A stretch of DNA of 64,000 nucleotides from Alphaproteobacteria bacterium (GTDB lineage Bacteria > Pseudomonadota > Alphaproteobacteria > Caulobacterales > Caulobacteraceae): positions 1 to 64,000 of the forward strand of contig JANYET010000050.1 of assembly GCA_025359785.1 (NCBI GenBank). Direction: 5' to 3'. Positions within the stretch are counted from its first letter, which is position 1. The number at the start of each line of letters is the position of its first letter. Positions 44,311 to 53,680 of this stretch are shown piece after piece. Under the pieces are notes generated by a model. That model saw nothing but the letters and a program-made list of their open reading frames with translations. It did no database searches and was not told the origin of the DNA. Made by a program: the position numbers and the translations under genes.

Positions 44311-46365
44311 CTAAGGGACGTTCGCCTCAAGCTCGTCCAGCCACACCCGCGCCGTGCCGTCCGACGGCGCGCGCCAGTCGCCGCGTGGCGAGAGCGCCCC
44401 GCCGGAGATCACCTTGGGGCCGTTGGGCATGGCCGAACGCTTGAACTGGCTGATCTCGAAGAAGCGGAACAGGAAGACACCCAGCCAGTGCTTGATGGCC
44501 GCCAGATCATAGGCGTTGCGCGTCCCCTCCGGGAAATTCGGCGGCCAGGCGCCGCGTCCGGCGTCGCGCCAGGCATGCCAGGCGAGGAACGCCACCTTCG
44601 ACGGGGCAAGCCCGAAGCGGGTGATGTGGAACAGGCTGAAGTCCTGCAGCTCATAGGGGCCGACCTTGGCCTGGGTCGACTGGATGGCGCCTGAGGCATC
44701 GGCCGGCACCAGCTCCGGCGAAATCTCGGTCTCGAGGATGGCTTGCAGGGTCTCGGCCGCGCCGTCGAACTGGCCGGTCTTCATCGTCCAGCGGATCAGG
44801 TGCTGGATCAGGGTCTTCGCCAGCGAGCCGTTGACGTTGTAGTGGCTCATCTGGTCGCCGACGCCATAGGTGCACCAGCCCAGCGCCAGTTCCGACAGAT
44901 CGCCGGTCCCCAGCACGAAACCGGAATGCTGGTTGGCCAGCCGGAACAGGTAGTCGGTGCGCAGGCCCGCCTGCACGTTTTCGAAGGTCACGTCATAGAC
45001 CTTTTCGCCGCGCCCAAAGGGGTGGCCGATATCCTTCAGCACCCGCTCGGCGGCCGGCCGGATGTCGATTTCCTCGCCCGTGACGCCGAGCGCGTTCATC
45101 AGCGCCCAGGCGTTGGCCTTGGTGCCGTCACTGGTGGCGAAGCCGGGCATGGTGAAGCCCAGGATGTCCGCACGGGGTTTCCCCAAGGCGTCGAAGGCCT
45201 TGCAGGCGACCAGCAGGGCATGGGTGGAATCCAGGCCACCGGAGATACCGATGACCAGATGCTTAGACCGGGTCGACCGCAGGCGCTGGCTCAGCCCCTG
45301 CACCTGGATGTTGAACGCCTCGTAGCAGTCCTGATCCAGCCGCGCCGGGTCGTCCGGCACGAAGGGGAAGCGGTCGAGCGGCCGCTCCAGGCCGATATCC
45401 GCGAAGCTCGGCTGGTGGTCGAACACAATCTTGCGGAAGGCCGTCTCCGGCCGCCCGGCGGCGACGGCGGCGTTGTTGAAGGTGGGCGTCCGCATCCGCT
45501 CCAGGCGCAGGCGCTCCACGTCGATATCGGCCACCGCCATCTGCGCCTTGGTCGGAAAACGGTCCGTCTGGGCCAGCAGCTTGCCCAGCTCGTGGACGGA
45601 CGCCTGGCCGTCCCAGGCCAGGTCCGTCGTGCTCTCGCCCGGTCCCGCCGCCGAGTAGAGATAGGCCGCCATGCAGCGCATGGACTGCGACGCGCAGAGT
45701 ATTTCGCGGTCGAGGGCCTTGCCCACCACGATGTTGGACGCCGACAGGTTGCAGAGGATCAAGGCCCCGGCCAGCGCGGCTTGCGTCGAGGGCGGCGTCG
45801 GCGCCCAGACGTCCTCGCAGATCTCGGCGGCGAAGCTGAAGTCGGCCAGGTCGCTCGCCGCGAACACCAGGTCGGTCCCGAAGGGAACCTGCTGCCCCGC
45901 CAGACAGGTCGTCAGGCCGGTGACCCCCGCGCCCGCCGCGAACCAGCGATTCTCGTAGAATTCCCGATAGTTGGGCAGGAAACTTTTCGGAACGATTCCG
46001 AGAATCCGGCCACGCGCGATCACCACCGCGCAGTTGTAGAGCGCGCCGGAATGCGCCAGCGGCGCGCCGACGACCAGGACTGGGGCAAGGTCACGGCTGG
46101 CCGCCACAAGCCCCTCGATCTCCGCCTCCACGCGGCGCAACAGGGCGTCCTGCAGCAGGAGGTCGTCGATGGCGTAGGCCGAGAGCCCGAGCTCGGGGAA
46201 CAGCATCAGGTCGCAACCGCGGGCGTGACCCTCCTGGGCCAACGCCAGCGTCTGGGCCGCGTTGAACCCCGGATCGCCCACAGCCACCGCCGGCGTACAG
46301 GCGGCCACGCGCACGAAGCCGTGACTGTGGATCGCGTGGAACGGTCTGGTCACAGCAGTTTTCAA
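44311..46365 (-). CDS. nadE: Glutamine-dependent NAD+ synthetase
   Basis: A 684-residue two-domain enzyme that makes NAD from deamido-NAD using glutamine nitrogen. The N-terminal nitrilase-like glutaminase domain has the triad Glu ([10 protein letters not shown]), Lys ([12 protein letters not shown]) and Cys (AAEICEDVW). The C-terminal ATP-pyrophosphatase domain has [12 protein letters not shown] and [27 protein letters not shown]. Length is normal for the long NadE type. The start is a TTG at 46365 with GAGG five bases before it; a GTG four codons later is possible. It is convergent with the LOG gene. Confidence 0.93.
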   Translation of the reverse strand: MKTAVTRPFHAIHSHGFVRVAACTPAVAVGDPGFNAAQTLALAQEGHARGCDLMLFPELGLSAYAIDDLLLQDALLRRVEAEIEGLVAASRDLAPVLVVGAPLAHSGALYNCAVVIARGRILGIVPKSFLPNYREFYENRWFAAGAGVTGLTTCLAGQQVPFGTDLVFAASDLADFSFAAEICEDVWAPTPPSTQAALAGALILCNLSASNIVVGKALDREILCASQSMRCMAAYLYSAAGPGESTTDLAWDGQASVHELGKLLAQTDRFPTKAQMAVADIDVERLRLERMRTPTFNNAAVAAGRPETAFRKIVFDHQPSFADIGLERPLDRFPFVPDDPARLDQDCYEAFNIQVQGLSQRLRSTRSKHLVIGISGGLDSTHALLVACKAFDALGKPRADILGFTMPGFATSDGTKANAWALMNALGVTGEEIDIRPAAERVLKDIGHPFGRGEKVYDVTFENVQAGLRTDYLFRLANQHSGFVLGTGDLSELALGWCTYGVGDQMSHYNVNGSLAKTLIQHLIRWTMKTGQFDGAAETLQAILETEISPELVPADASGAIQSTQAKVGPYELQDFSLFHITRFGLAPSKVAFLAWHAWRDAGRGAWPPNFPEGTRNAYDLAAIKHWLGVFLFRFFEISQFKRSAMPNGPKVISGGALSPRGDWRAPSDGTARVWLDELEANVP

Positions 46366-46478
46366 CGAAGCCTCAGCCTCTCATCCCCCCGCAATAGCAG
46401 CTGATTTGCCGCCCGGGAGAAATGCTCACTTTGAGCATATATAGGGGAGGCATTGAGAATTGGCAAAAGAAGCCCTCT

Positions 46479-46637
46479 TCCCTCCCCTTCATGGGGAGGG
46501 TGGCCGAGACGACGTCGAGGTCGAGGTCGAGGTCGGGTGGAGAAGTGTGGGCCGGAGTGCCGAGTCATCGCTTGAACGCGACCTCCCCACCCGTCTCGCG
46601 CCAGCGGCGCGATCCACCCTCCCCACTACGGCGAGGG
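46479..46637. repeat. Intergenic palindromic repeat, family 2, copy C
   Basis: About 160 bases between nadE and dksA. Outer palindromes CCTCCCCTTCATGGGGAGGG and CCACCCTCCCCACTACGGCG, inner blocks TCCCCACCCGTCTCGCGCC and GGCGCGATCCACCCTCCCC. The inner blocks recur in reverse orientation at 61145-61287. A GTCGAG hexamer repeated three times (46514-46535) is inserted in one arm. Confidence 0.75.
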
Positions 46638-46645
46638 AAACGACG

Positions 46646-47074
46646 TCAGTCGTCGCGGTGGACGCGTTCGCGGCGTTCGTGGCGTTCCTGGGCTTCCAGG
46701 CTGAGGGTGGCGATCGGTCGGGCGTTCAGACGGGCGACACCGATCGGTTCACCGGTCTCTTCACAATAGCCGTAGCTGCCGTCCTCGATCCGGCGCAGCG
46801 CCTCGTCGATCTTGGAAATCAGCTTCCGCTGACGGTCCCGGGTGCGCAACTCAAGGGATCGATCCGTCTCCGATGACGCACGGTCGGCGAGATCGGGATG
46901 ATTCTCGGTTTCGCTCTGCAGATGTTTGAGGGTCTCTCCAGATTCCCGGAGAATGTCCTCTTTCCAATCCATGAGCTTCTGCCTGAAATACTCAAGCTGA
47001 CGCTCGCTCATGAACGCCTCGTCCTCCGTCGGACGGTACAAAGGCCTCTCCACCAGAACTTCGGCCGCCTTCAT
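46646..47074 (-). CDS. dksA: RNA polymerase-binding protein DksA (zinc-poor alphaproteobacterial type)
   Basis: DksA works with ppGpp at RNA polymerase during starvation. The 142-residue protein has the coiled-coil body (YFRQKLMDWKEDILRESGETL, and LRTRDRQRKLISKIDEALRRIEDG) with the tip Asp-Leu-Ala-Asp-Arg-Ala-Ser motif (DLADRASSETDRS). The C-terminal globule has GYCEETGEPIGVARLNARP and ATLSLEAQERHE, so only one of the four zinc cysteines remains; single-Cys DksA is normal in alphaproteobacteria. The start at 47074 follows GGAG at 5-base spacing. It lies downstream of fliX on the same strand. Confidence 0.93.
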   Translation of the reverse strand: MKAAEVLVERPLYRPTEDEAFMSERQLEYFRQKLMDWKEDILRESGETLKHLQSETENHPDLADRASSETDRSLELRTRDRQRKLISKIDEALRRIEDGSYGYCEETGEPIGVARLNARPIATLSLEAQERHERRERVHRDD

Positions 47075-47167
47075 GGACACTCCGAGCCCCCTAAACTTCG
47101 CGAGACACGCGGGGGGCTTATAGCAAATGGAACCTCGGTTTCAATGAGCCAGAACGGGTCGGGGCAA

Positions 47168-47599
47168 TTAGGCGGCACGGCCGGCCTGCTCAAGCTTCGC
47201 CGCTTCGACGGCCGCACGCAGTTCGATGTCATCGAGAACGGCCTCCAGAGCCGGGTCTTCGGTGGCGGCCCGCTCGTCGCGGATGGCGCGGCGCAGGCGG
47301 TCGAGTTCGGCGCCGGAAATCTCGCCCTCCAGCAGGCCGATCTTGATGTCGTCGAGCACGTCGAGGATCCGCCCCGCCCGGCGCACGGCGCGCCGCTTGC
47401 GCTCCAGGGGGCTGCCGACGTCCTGCAGGGCCAGCAGGGCCTCGACCCCCATGACACCGCGGGTGGCGGACGCCGACGAGACCTGGTTCGCGCCGCCCAC
47501 CGCCTCTGGCGTGACAATGCGAAAGCCGCCGCCGCCCGCGCTTTGCGCCGGGCGGGCGCCTGAGGACGATCCGATCCCGCTTGGGCCGGTGACCTTCAT
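47168..47599 (-). CDS. fliX: Flagellar assembly regulator FliX
   Basis: FliX couples completion of early flagellar structures to sigma-54 activator FlbD in Caulobacter. The 143-residue protein has a low-complexity N-terminus (KVTGPSGIGSSSGARPAQSA) and a helical C-terminal half with the family stretch GVEALLALQDVGSPLERKRR, then AVRRAGRILDVLDDIKIGLL. Divergent from flgI, the classical arrangement. A CtrA half-site lies about 70 bases upstream, consistent with its early (class II) expression. Confidence 0.92.
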   Translation of the reverse strand: MKVTGPSGIGSSSGARPAQSAGGGGFRIVTPEAVGGANQVSSASATRGVMGVEALLALQDVGSPLERKRRAVRRAGRILDVLDDIKIGLLEGEISGAELDRLRRAIRDERAATEDPALEAVLDDIELRAAVEAAKLEQAGRAA

Positions 47600-47667
47600 G
47601 CTGCGCGCTTCAATCCCTCGGAAAACTCGAACCCTGGTGACCGGTTGTCGGCCGCCAAGCTTGAGGC

Positions 47668-47675
47668 ATGGTTAA
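47668..47675 (-). promoter_or_regulatory. CtrA-type half-site (TTAACCAT on the minus strand)
   Basis: ATGGTTAA on the plus strand, read as TTAACCAT toward fliX, about 70 bases before its start. CtrA activates fliX in Caulobacter. Only one half-site is evident. Confidence 0.55.
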
Positions 47676-47767
47676 TGCCGGGCAAAAACTGCCGACGCGA
47701 CGCGGGCGCGGCTGTGACAGGCGATGCCTCTCCACTGATTTCCTTGAGATTTCCGTCCAGCGCCGGC

Positions 47768-47783
47768 TGGCACGCTGATCGCA
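47768..47783 (+). promoter_or_regulatory. Sigma-54 promoter of flgI
   Basis: TGGCACGCTGATCGCA matches the -24/-12 consensus TGGCACG-N4-TTGC(A/T) with one mismatch (TC for TT at -12). It lies about 35 bases before the flgI ATG. In Caulobacter such class III flagellar promoters are driven by FlbD, whose activity FliX controls. Confidence 0.75.
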
Positions 47784-47817
47784 TAGCAGAACGCGAAGCA
47801 GCTTTGTCCGGAATTCC

Positions 47818-48927
47818 ATGCGTCACGCCGTTCATCTTCTCTCCGCGTTGCTCATCGCCGCCAGCATCCTTGCCGGCCCGGCGGCCGCGCGGTCGCGCAT
47901 CAAGGACATCGTCGAGTTCGAGGGCGTCCGTGAAAACCAGCTGGTGGGCTATGGCCTGGTCGTCGGCCTGAACGGCACGGGCGATGCGCTGCGCAACGCC
48001 GCCTTCACCAAGCAGAGCCTGCAATCGATGCTGGAGCGCCTGGGCGTCAACACCCGCGACGCGACGCTCAACACCAAGAACGTGGCCGCCGTGGCGGTCA
48101 CCGCCCACCTGCCGGCGTTCGCCGCGGCGGGCGCGCAGATCGACGTCACCGTTTCGGCGCTGGGCGACGCCAAGAGCCTGCTGGGCGGCACGCTGCTGGT
48201 CACCCCGCTGATGGCCGCCGACGGCAACGCCTACGCCGTGGCGCAGGGTACGGTGCAGACCGGCTCGGTCAGCGCCTCCGGCGCGTCGGGCTCGACCATC
48301 TCCAAGGGCGTCCCCACCGCCGGCCGCATCGCCGGAGGCGCGATTGTCGAAAAGGAGAGCGGCTTCCAGCTCGCCAGCATGCAGACCCTGCGCCTGACGC
48401 TGCGCAATCCGGACTTCACCACCGCGGGCCGGGTCGCCGACGTGATCAACGGCCGCTTTCCAGGCTCGGCGATCGCGCTCAACCCGACGATCATCGCCGT
48501 CCACCCGACGAACGGCGACAACATGATGAGCTTCATCAGTCAGGTGGAGAACCTCTCCGTCGAGCCCGACGCGCCCGCCAAGGTGGTCATCGACGAGGTC
48601 GCCGGCGTCATCGTCATGGGTGAGAACGTGCGGGTCTCCACCGTCGCCATCCAGCAGGGCAACCTGACCATCACCGTCCGCGAGAGCCCGGCGGTGAGCC
48701 AGCCCAACGCCTTCTCCAAGGGCGGGACCACGGCGGTCGTCCCGCAGTCGGACGTCTCGGTGGACGAGGAGAAGGGCAAGAAGTTCGTGACGCTCAAGTC
48801 CGGCGCCTCGCTGGCCTCGATGGTGGCCGGCCTGAACGCCCTGGGGGTCACGCCCCGCGACATGATTTCCATCCTGCAGAGCATCAAGACCGCCGGCGCC
48901 CTGCAGGCCGACATCGAGGTGCAATGA
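47818..48927 (+). CDS. flgI: Flagellar P-ring protein FlgI
   Basis: FlgI builds the ring around the flagellar rod in the peptidoglycan layer. The 369-residue precursor has a signal peptide (cleavage near PAAARS) and the complete FlgI pattern: [67 protein letters not shown] and the C-terminal [20 protein letters not shown]. First gene of an operon with cheL and flbY, each overlapping the next by four bases. A sigma-54 promoter precedes it. Confidence 0.97.
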   Translation: MRHAVHLLSALLIAASILAGPAAARSRIKDIVEFEGVRENQLVGYGLVVGLNGTGDALRNAAFTKQSLQSMLERLGVNTRDATLNTKNVAAVAVTAHLPAFAAAGAQIDVTVSALGDAKSLLGGTLLVTPLMAADGNAYAVAQGTVQTGSVSASGASGSTISKGVPTAGRIAGGAIVEKESGFQLASMQTLRLTLRNPDFTTAGRVADVINGRFPGSAIALNPTIIAVHPTNGDNMMSFISQVENLSVEPDAPAKVVIDEVAGVIVMGENVRVSTVAIQQGNLTITVRESPAVSQPNAFSKGGTTAVVPQSDVSVDEEKGKKFVTLKSGASLASMVAGLNALGVTPRDMISILQSIKTAGALQADIEVQ

Positions 48928-49244
48928 TGGCCGACCTGACCGCCGCTGCGGTGTCTCCCAACCTGCTGACGCCAACCGCTCAGCCCAGCGCGGCGGAAAT
49001 GGCCAAGCGCGGCCAGATCAAGGACACCGCGCACAAGTTCGAGTCCTCGTTCCTCTCGGTCATGCTGCAGCAGATGTTCGAGGGGACAGACGCCCCGGCC
49101 CCCTTCGGCGGCGGCCCGGGCGAGACCATGTTCAAGTCGTTCCTCACCCAGGCCATGGCCGACAAGATCACCGCCGGCGGCGGCGTGGGCGTCGCGGCCT
49201 CCGTCCAGCGCGAGATGCTGAAGCTGCAGGGACTCAAGGCATGA
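48924..49244 (+). CDS. cheL: Rod-binding protein CheL (FlgJ N-terminal domain type)
   Basis: A 106-residue protein equal to the rod-binding half of FlgJ without the muramidase half. Signature: [19 protein letters not shown] followed by [20 protein letters not shown]. In Caulobacter this gene is called cheL and lies after flgI, as here. It would help rod assembly in the periplasm. It starts within the flgI stop (ATGA overlap), so translation is coupled; a second ATG at 48927 is also possible. Confidence 0.88.
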   Translation: MMADLTAAAVSPNLLTPTAQPSAAEMAKRGQIKDTAHKFESSFLSVMLQQMFEGTDAPAPFGGGPGETMFKSFLTQAMADKITAGGGVGVAASVQREMLKLQGLKA

Positions 49245-49684
49245 CCCCGTCCGCCGAAGACGCCGCTGAGCGGGTCGACCAGCTGATTCTGCTGACCGAG
49301 CGCCTGACCCGGCTTGTGGCCGAACAGGCCCAGGCATTCGAGGGCAGCCGGCCGCAGGACGCCATCGTCCACATCGAAGAGACCAGCCGGCTCGCCAACC
49401 TCTACCGCCATGAATCGGCGCGCATCCGCGGCAATCCCGCCCTGATCGCCCAGGCGAGCCTCAGCCAGCGCACCCACCTGCGCCGCGCCACCGAAGCCTT
49501 CGACGCTGTCCTGGCGCGCCAGGCCCGCGCCGTCGGGGCCGTGAAGAGCGTCACCGAGGGCTTGGTCCGCGCCATCGCCGAGGAGGTGGCCAGCCAGCGC
49601 CACCAGGCCGCCAGTTACGGCCCCACCGCCACCCAGAACCCGACCGCCGCGGCCACGGCCATCACCCTCAACAAACGCGCCTGA
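49241..49684 (+). CDS. flbY: Flagellar protein FlbY (FlgN-like)
   Basis: A 147-residue helical protein, last gene of the flgI operon. [20 protein letters not shown] and the following charged helices look like FlgN-type export chaperones. The Caulobacter gene at this position is flbY. The C-terminal 30 residues are low complexity (Thr, Ala, Pro). The ATG overlaps the cheL stop. The name rests mainly on synteny; the chaperone role is inference. Confidence 0.75.
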   Translation: MTPSAEDAAERVDQLILLTERLTRLVAEQAQAFEGSRPQDAIVHIEETSRLANLYRHESARIRGNPALIAQASLSQRTHLRRATEAFDAVLARQARAVGAVKSVTEGLVRAIAEEVASQRHQAASYGPTATQNPTAAATAITLNKRA

Positions 49685-49771
49685 TCGCGCGCAACCCTGG
49701 CGGGCTGGACACCGGCGTTATGCGGGCGTTTCGTGGACTCCGTCGCGATCCGCGACCTAGGGGGAAGCCGA

Positions 49772-50296
49772 ATGATCCACTCCAAGCTCGCGCCGATCGC
49801 GCTGTCCGTCATCCTGGCCGCCTCGCTGGCGGCCTGCGCCAAGCCTGAGGCCGCCAAGCTGACGGCCGATACCGCCAAGATCACCGACACCGTGAAGACC
49901 AACGCCCAGGCCATGGTGGCCGCGCTGAACGCCCGAGACGCCGAAAAGGCCGTGGGCTACGACGCGCCGCAGACCGTCGGCATGTTTCACGGCGCGCCCA
50001 ATGTGAACAATGCGGCTCAAGACCTGGCCATGACCAAGCAGCAGGTCGCCGATCCTGCCTTCCATCTCACCGTCGCCGACGAGACCGTCGATGTGGCCCA
50101 GGCCGGTGACATGGCGCTCTACAAGGCGACCTATGCCTACACGGGCACGGACCCCAAGACCAAGAAGCCGATGACCGAGACCGGCAACTGGGTGATCCAG
50201 TACAAGGTGCAGGGTGACGGGAGCTGGAAGGTCGCCACCAGCGTGGTCTCCGACACCGGCCCCGCGCCGGCCGCCGCCGCGCCGGAGAAGAAGTAG
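49772..50296 (+). CDS. Lipoprotein with SnoaL/DUF4440-like domain
   Basis: A 174-residue exported lipoprotein. The lipobox is SLAACAK at residue 20. The mature domain resembles the NTF2/SnoaL fold: a helix (TVKTNAQAMVAALNARDAEKAVGYDA), then strands ending NWVIQYKVQGDGSWKVATSVVSD, typical of DUF4440-like stress proteins. It ends in a Pro/Ala/Lys tail. Start at 49772 with GGGGGA upstream. Function unknown; ligand binding is likely. Confidence 0.7.
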   Translation: MIHSKLAPIALSVILAASLAACAKPEAAKLTADTAKITDTVKTNAQAMVAALNARDAEKAVGYDAPQTVGMFHGAPNVNNAAQDLAMTKQQVADPAFHLTVADETVDVAQAGDMALYKATYAYTGTDPKTKKPMTETGNWVIQYKVQGDGSWKVATSVVSDTGPAPAAAAPEKK

Positions 50297-50412
50297 CCGC
50301 GGCGGCGCTCTGCCGTTCCAGCCTGCCGGAACGCAGATTCAAACAACTGTTTGACGCGCACGGTCGGGCGGCGTTAGCCTCCAGCTGTCGCCGGAGCGTT
50401 TCTGGCGATCTA

Positions 50413-50588
50413 CGTTCTCAGGGCGGGGTGAAAGTCCCCACCGGCGGTAATGCTCCTTCGCCCTTTTCGGGGTTCGGGGGACGAGCCCGCGGGCGCCCTG
50501 CTTCGTTCTCTCGAGAGCGAGACAGGGGACAAGCAGACACCGGTGCGATCCCGGGGCCGACGGTTAGAGTCCGGTTATGAGAACCGTC
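50413..50588 (+). promoter_or_regulatory. FMN riboswitch (RFN element)
   Basis: The conserved aptamer core is clear: CGTTCTCAGGGCGGGGTGAA at the 5' side, AGTCCCCACCGGCGGTAA, later GAGCCCGCG, CCGGTGCGATCCCGGGGCCG, ACGGTTAGAGTCCGG and the closing ATGAGAACCG. A variable helix is enlarged (50450-50510). It is followed by a hairpin CGCGGGC/GCCCGCG (50596-50602 and 50638-50644), probably part of the expression platform, and then by ribH2. When FMN binds, lumazine synthase expression should fall. Confidence 0.95.
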
Positions 50589-50691
50589 GATGGCGCGCGG
50601 GCGGCCCCCTCTTCCAGGAGAGAAGGGCTGCTCACGGGCCCGCGACGTTTCCCTGAGTCGTGGTTCCTCGAGCCCGTCAGGGATGATGACC

Positions 50692-51216
50692 ATGACCCAA
50701 GCGACCCAAACTCAAGCGAAGACCCAGCCCACGCTGGAACTGCCCACCGCCAACGGCGCCTTCCGCGCCGCGCGGATCGCCTTCGTCCACGCGCTGTGGC
50801 ATCGCGAGATCGTCGAGCAGGCCCACGTGGGCTTTCTCGAAGAGATGGCGACCCTCGGCTTCGGCCCCGAGACCGTCGAAGACTTCCAGACACCGGGCGC
50901 CTTCGAGATTCCATTGCACGCCCAGACGCTGGCCCGCACCGGCCGCTACGCCGCCGTCGTGGGCGCGGCCTTCGTGGTGGACGGCGGCATCTATCGCCAC
51001 GAGTTCGTCGCCGAGACCGTGGTCCGCGCCCTGATGCAGGTGCAGCTCGCCACCGAGACCCCGATCTTCTCTGTCGTCCTGACCCCGCACCACTTCCACG
51101 AACACGACGTCCACCAGCGGTTCTTCCACGACCACTTCCGGGTGAAAGGCCAGGAAGCCGCGCGGGCCTGCGTCGGGACGCTGTCGAGCCTGGCCCAGCT
51201 CGCGGCGGCGGCATGA
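50692..51216 (+). CDS. ribH2: 6,7-dimethyl-8-ribityllumazine synthase, RibH2 type
   Basis: Makes the riboflavin precursor lumazine. The 174-residue protein matches RibH2 (the Brucella/Mesorhizobium decameric type): ARIAFVHALWHREIVEQAH, TPGAFEIPLHAQTLARTGRY, VGAAFVVDGGIYRHEFVAET, SVVLTPHHFHEHDVHQRFFH. It lacks the His-Val-Pro segment typical of icosahedral RibH. Start at ATG 50692 with AGGGA eight bases before; ATG codons at 50683 and 50686 are less well spaced. FMN riboswitch control of a second ribH is the pattern known in Brucella. Confidence 0.93.
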   Translation: MTQATQTQAKTQPTLELPTANGAFRAARIAFVHALWHREIVEQAHVGFLEEMATLGFGPETVEDFQTPGAFEIPLHAQTLARTGRYAAVVGAAFVVDGGIYRHEFVAETVVRALMQVQLATETPIFSVVLTPHHFHEHDVHQRFFHDHFRVKGQEAARACVGTLSSLAQLAAAA

Positions 51217-51217
51217 C

Positions 51218-51658
51218 ATGGGCGCCGCCGACCTCACCCCGCCGGCGGGGTTCGCCGCCCACACCCGGAGCAGCCCGCTTACCGCGCCCTGGGAGCCGAT
51301 CTACGCCCGCCACACGGAGGGCGCCCTGGTCCTTGGCCTCTTCCTGCGCGAGGCTCACACTAACAGCCGAGGCTTCGCCCACGGCGGGCTGATCGGCGCG
51401 TTGGCGGATAACGCCATGGGCCTGTCCTGCGGCCGCCGCCTGGGCGGGGCCAAACGCCTGGTCACCGTCAGCCTGTCGGTTGATTTCCTCGGCCGCGCCC
51501 AGATCGGCCAGTGGCTGGAATTCGACACGGTCTTCGTCAAGCCCGGCGGTACGCTCTGCTTCGCCCAGGCCTTCGTCACCGCCGACGGCCAGCCCTGCGC
51601 CCGGGCTGACGCGGTCTTCCGGGTCGTGGACGGTGAGAGCCATAGGGCTGCGGCCTGA
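51218..51658 (+). CDS. PaaI-family hotdog thioesterase
   Basis: A 146-residue hotdog-fold enzyme that hydrolyses acyl-CoA thioesters. The family stretch NSRGFAHGGLIGALADNAMG has the His-Gly-Gly core, followed by VTVSLSVDFLGRAQIGQWLE and ending AFVTADGQPCARADAVFRVV. It begins one base after the ribH2 stop, so it is cotranscribed with ribH2 and may fall under the riboswitch too. A functional link with riboflavin is not obvious. Confidence 0.82.
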   Translation: MGAADLTPPAGFAAHTRSSPLTAPWEPIYARHTEGALVLGLFLREAHTNSRGFAHGGLIGALADNAMGLSCGRRLGGAKRLVTVSLSVDFLGRAQIGQWLEFDTVFVKPGGTLCFAQAFVTADGQPCARADAVFRVVDGESHRAAA

Positions 51659-51721
51659 CGGCTTCGGACCGGGCTGAAGCCGTGCTATGCAACCCGTGCG
51701 TTCATCGCGGGTTTCAACAGC

Positions 51722-52093
51722 ATGACCCAGCTCTCCGCCCGGTGGTTCCAGACGATGGCGCGCCTCGCCCTGGCGGCGGCGCTGGGGCTCTGCGCCCTGC
51801 CCGCCTTCGCCCAGACGACCGACCCGTTCACGGCGCCGGTCGAGGGCGCGCCGCCGAAGCCGCGGACCGCCACCTCCAGCCTGGGCGCCACAGCGCCGAC
51901 GCCGGCCGAGCTGGATGACGCCCGCACGCTGGCGACCGCGGTCTTTGCCCGCCCAGGCGCGGCCAAGGCGGCGGCGGACAAGGCGACAGCCGCGGCGGCG
52001 GCCGATGTCCCGCCGGCGCCGGCGAAGTCCGACTGGACCCCTGCGGGCGTCCAGCTCGGCGGCAAGGGCCTCGAGATCAAGGCGCCGTTCTAG
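51722..52093 (+). CDS. Exported small protein, unknown function
   Basis: A 123-residue protein with an N-terminal signal (ARLALAAALGLCALPAFAQ) and a mature part of about 85 residues, very rich in Ala, Pro and Thr, with an ordered-looking end (DWTPAGVQLGGKGLEIKAPF). No known domain. The ATG at 51722 has no strong ribosome site but is preceded by a possible promoter gap. Probably periplasmic or surface-associated. Confidence 0.5.
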   Translation: MTQLSARWFQTMARLALAAALGLCALPAFAQTTDPFTAPVEGAPPKPRTATSSLGATAPTPAELDDARTLATAVFARPGAAKAAADKATAAAAADVPPAPAKSDWTPAGVQLGGKGLEIKAPF

Positions 52094-52220
52094 CTGAGCC
52101 CGACGGCCCCACAGGCTCTGGCATCTGTGATCTGAAATCACGAACGCTGCGCGGAGATGTCGTTTCGCTCACCAGGATTGAGCGGCTATACCCCGGCCAA
52201 TGTTCGTGAGCTGAGGTCAC

Positions 52221-53123
52221 ATGGCCAAGCGTAGCCAACTTCCGTTGACAGCCCTTCGGGCGTTCGAGGCCTTCGCACGCCTGGGCAAGATGAGCCTTGC
52301 CGCCGACGAGCTCTGCGTCACCCATGGCGCGGTCAGCCGCCAGGTCCGCAGCCTTGAGGCCCTGTGCGGGGTCAAGCTCACCCAGGGACCGCGCAACGCG
52401 CTCAAGCTCACCGACGCCGGCGAGCGCCTGGCGCGCTCGCTGGGCCGCACCTTCGATGAGCTGGAGGAAAGCTTCCGCCAGGTCCGCGCCGCCGCCGACC
52501 GCGAGCTGCACGTCTCCTGCGTCGGGACGCTGGCGATGAAGTGGCTGATCCCGCGACTCTCCGGCTTCCACGCGCGTCATCCCGAACTGTCGATCCGGGT
52601 CACCGAAGCCTACGGGCCGGTGGATTTCACCCGCGAGCCTTTCGACGCCGCGATCCGTCTGGCCGAGACCGTCAGCGGCGAGGGGCTGACCGCAACCGCC
52701 TTCCTCGACAATTTCCATGGGCCGATCGTCGCCCCGCAGCTCGCCGAGGGCGGCCTTGACCTGGCGCATACGCCGCGCCTCTATACCCGCTCGCACCGTC
52801 AGGCCTGGGACGAGTGGTCGGCCCACTCCGGCGTTCCCGTGCCGGCCGAGCCGGAAAGCCGCGAGTACGAGCATATGTTCTACCTGCAGGAAGCCGCCGT
52901 CGCGGGCCTGGGGGTCGGCATCTCGCCCTGGATCTATGTCGCCAACGACATCGCCGCCGGCCGCCTGGCCGCGCCCTTCGGCTTCACGCGGACGCCGGCG
53001 CGCTTCCACCTGGTCCTGCCGGGCTCGCCGCCCAAACGCGGGCTGAAGGCGTTCCGCGAATGGCTGATCGAGGAAGCCGCCACCGCGCCCGCGCCGCCCG
53101 TCCTGGACCTCGCCGAGGCCTGA
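52221..53123 (+). CDS. LysR-family regulator, GcvA/AmpR branch
   Basis: A 300-residue LysR-type regulator. The N-terminal helix-turn-helix reads LTALRAFEAFARLGKMSLAADELCVTHGAVSRQVRSLE, with the Leu-Arg-Ala-Phe-Glu-Ala opening of the GcvA/AmpR branch. The effector domain (residues 95-290) has the usual two lobes. Regulators of this type normally control an adjacent divergent gene; none is divergent here, so the target is unknown. The effector cannot be predicted. Confidence 0.88.
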   Translation: MAKRSQLPLTALRAFEAFARLGKMSLAADELCVTHGAVSRQVRSLEALCGVKLTQGPRNALKLTDAGERLARSLGRTFDELEESFRQVRAAADRELHVSCVGTLAMKWLIPRLSGFHARHPELSIRVTEAYGPVDFTREPFDAAIRLAETVSGEGLTATAFLDNFHGPIVAPQLAEGGLDLAHTPRLYTRSHRQAWDEWSAHSGVPVPAEPESREYEHMFYLQEAAVAGLGVGISPWIYVANDIAAGRLAAPFGFTRTPARFHLVLPGSPPKRGLKAFREWLIEEAATAPAPPVLDLAEA

Positions 53124-53212
53124 GACTTCGCGGCTTTCGGACTTGTGTTGATTTCGCCAGATTGGATCGCCGGTCGGCCGGCCCGATGTTCGGGGCCGCC
53201 AAGGAGGCCGCC

Positions 53213-53680
53213 ATGTCGTTCATCGTATCCGCCCTGCCCGCCGCGCCGTTCCAGCCCCTGTTCGGCCTCTCCGACGCGGCGCTGGCCACGCGTGGCGCCG
53301 TCCGCCGCACGGTCGACGCCAAGCCGGGCTTCCCCTGCCGCGTCAGCCTGCAGGACGCCGAGCCCGGCGAGACGGTCCTGCTGTTGAACTACCAACATCA
53401 GCCGGCCGACACGCCGTTCCGGGCAAGCCACGCCATCTATGTGCGCGAGGCTCAGCCCGAAGCGGTCCTGGCGAGAGACGAGGTCCCGACCCTGTTCCGC
53501 CATCGGATGATGTCGCTGCGGGCGTTCAGCGTCGAGGGCATGATGCTGGCCGCCGAGGTCGCGCCCGGCGCGGACCTGACGCCCGCCGTCGAACGGCTGC
53601 TGGCCAAGCCGGACGTCGCCTACCTGCACGCCCACTACGCCGCCATGGGGTGCTACGCGGCGCGGATCGACCGGCGTTAA
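53213..53680 (+). CDS. DUF1203 family protein
   Basis: A 155-residue cytoplasmic protein with the DUF1203 landmarks PGFPCRVSLQDAEPGETVLLLNYQHQ, ASHAIYVRE, and the ending DVAYLHAHYAAMGCYAARIDR. Start at 53213 with AAGGAGG ideally placed. Function unknown in all members I know. Its stop codon overlaps that of the convergent SRPBCC gene. Confidence 0.8.
   Translation: MSFIVSALPAAPFQPLFGLSDAALATRGAVRRTVDAKPGFPCRVSLQDAEPGETVLLLNYQHQPADTPFRASHAIYVREAQPEAVLARDEVPTLFRHRMMSLRAFSVEGMMLAAEVAPGADLTPAVERLLAKPDVAYLHAHYAAMGCYAARIDRR

Noticed and set aside
46514..46535. Coding tandem repeat (GTCGAG hexamers)
   Set aside because: It lies inside an intergenic palindromic repeat; the frame through it has no start or homology.
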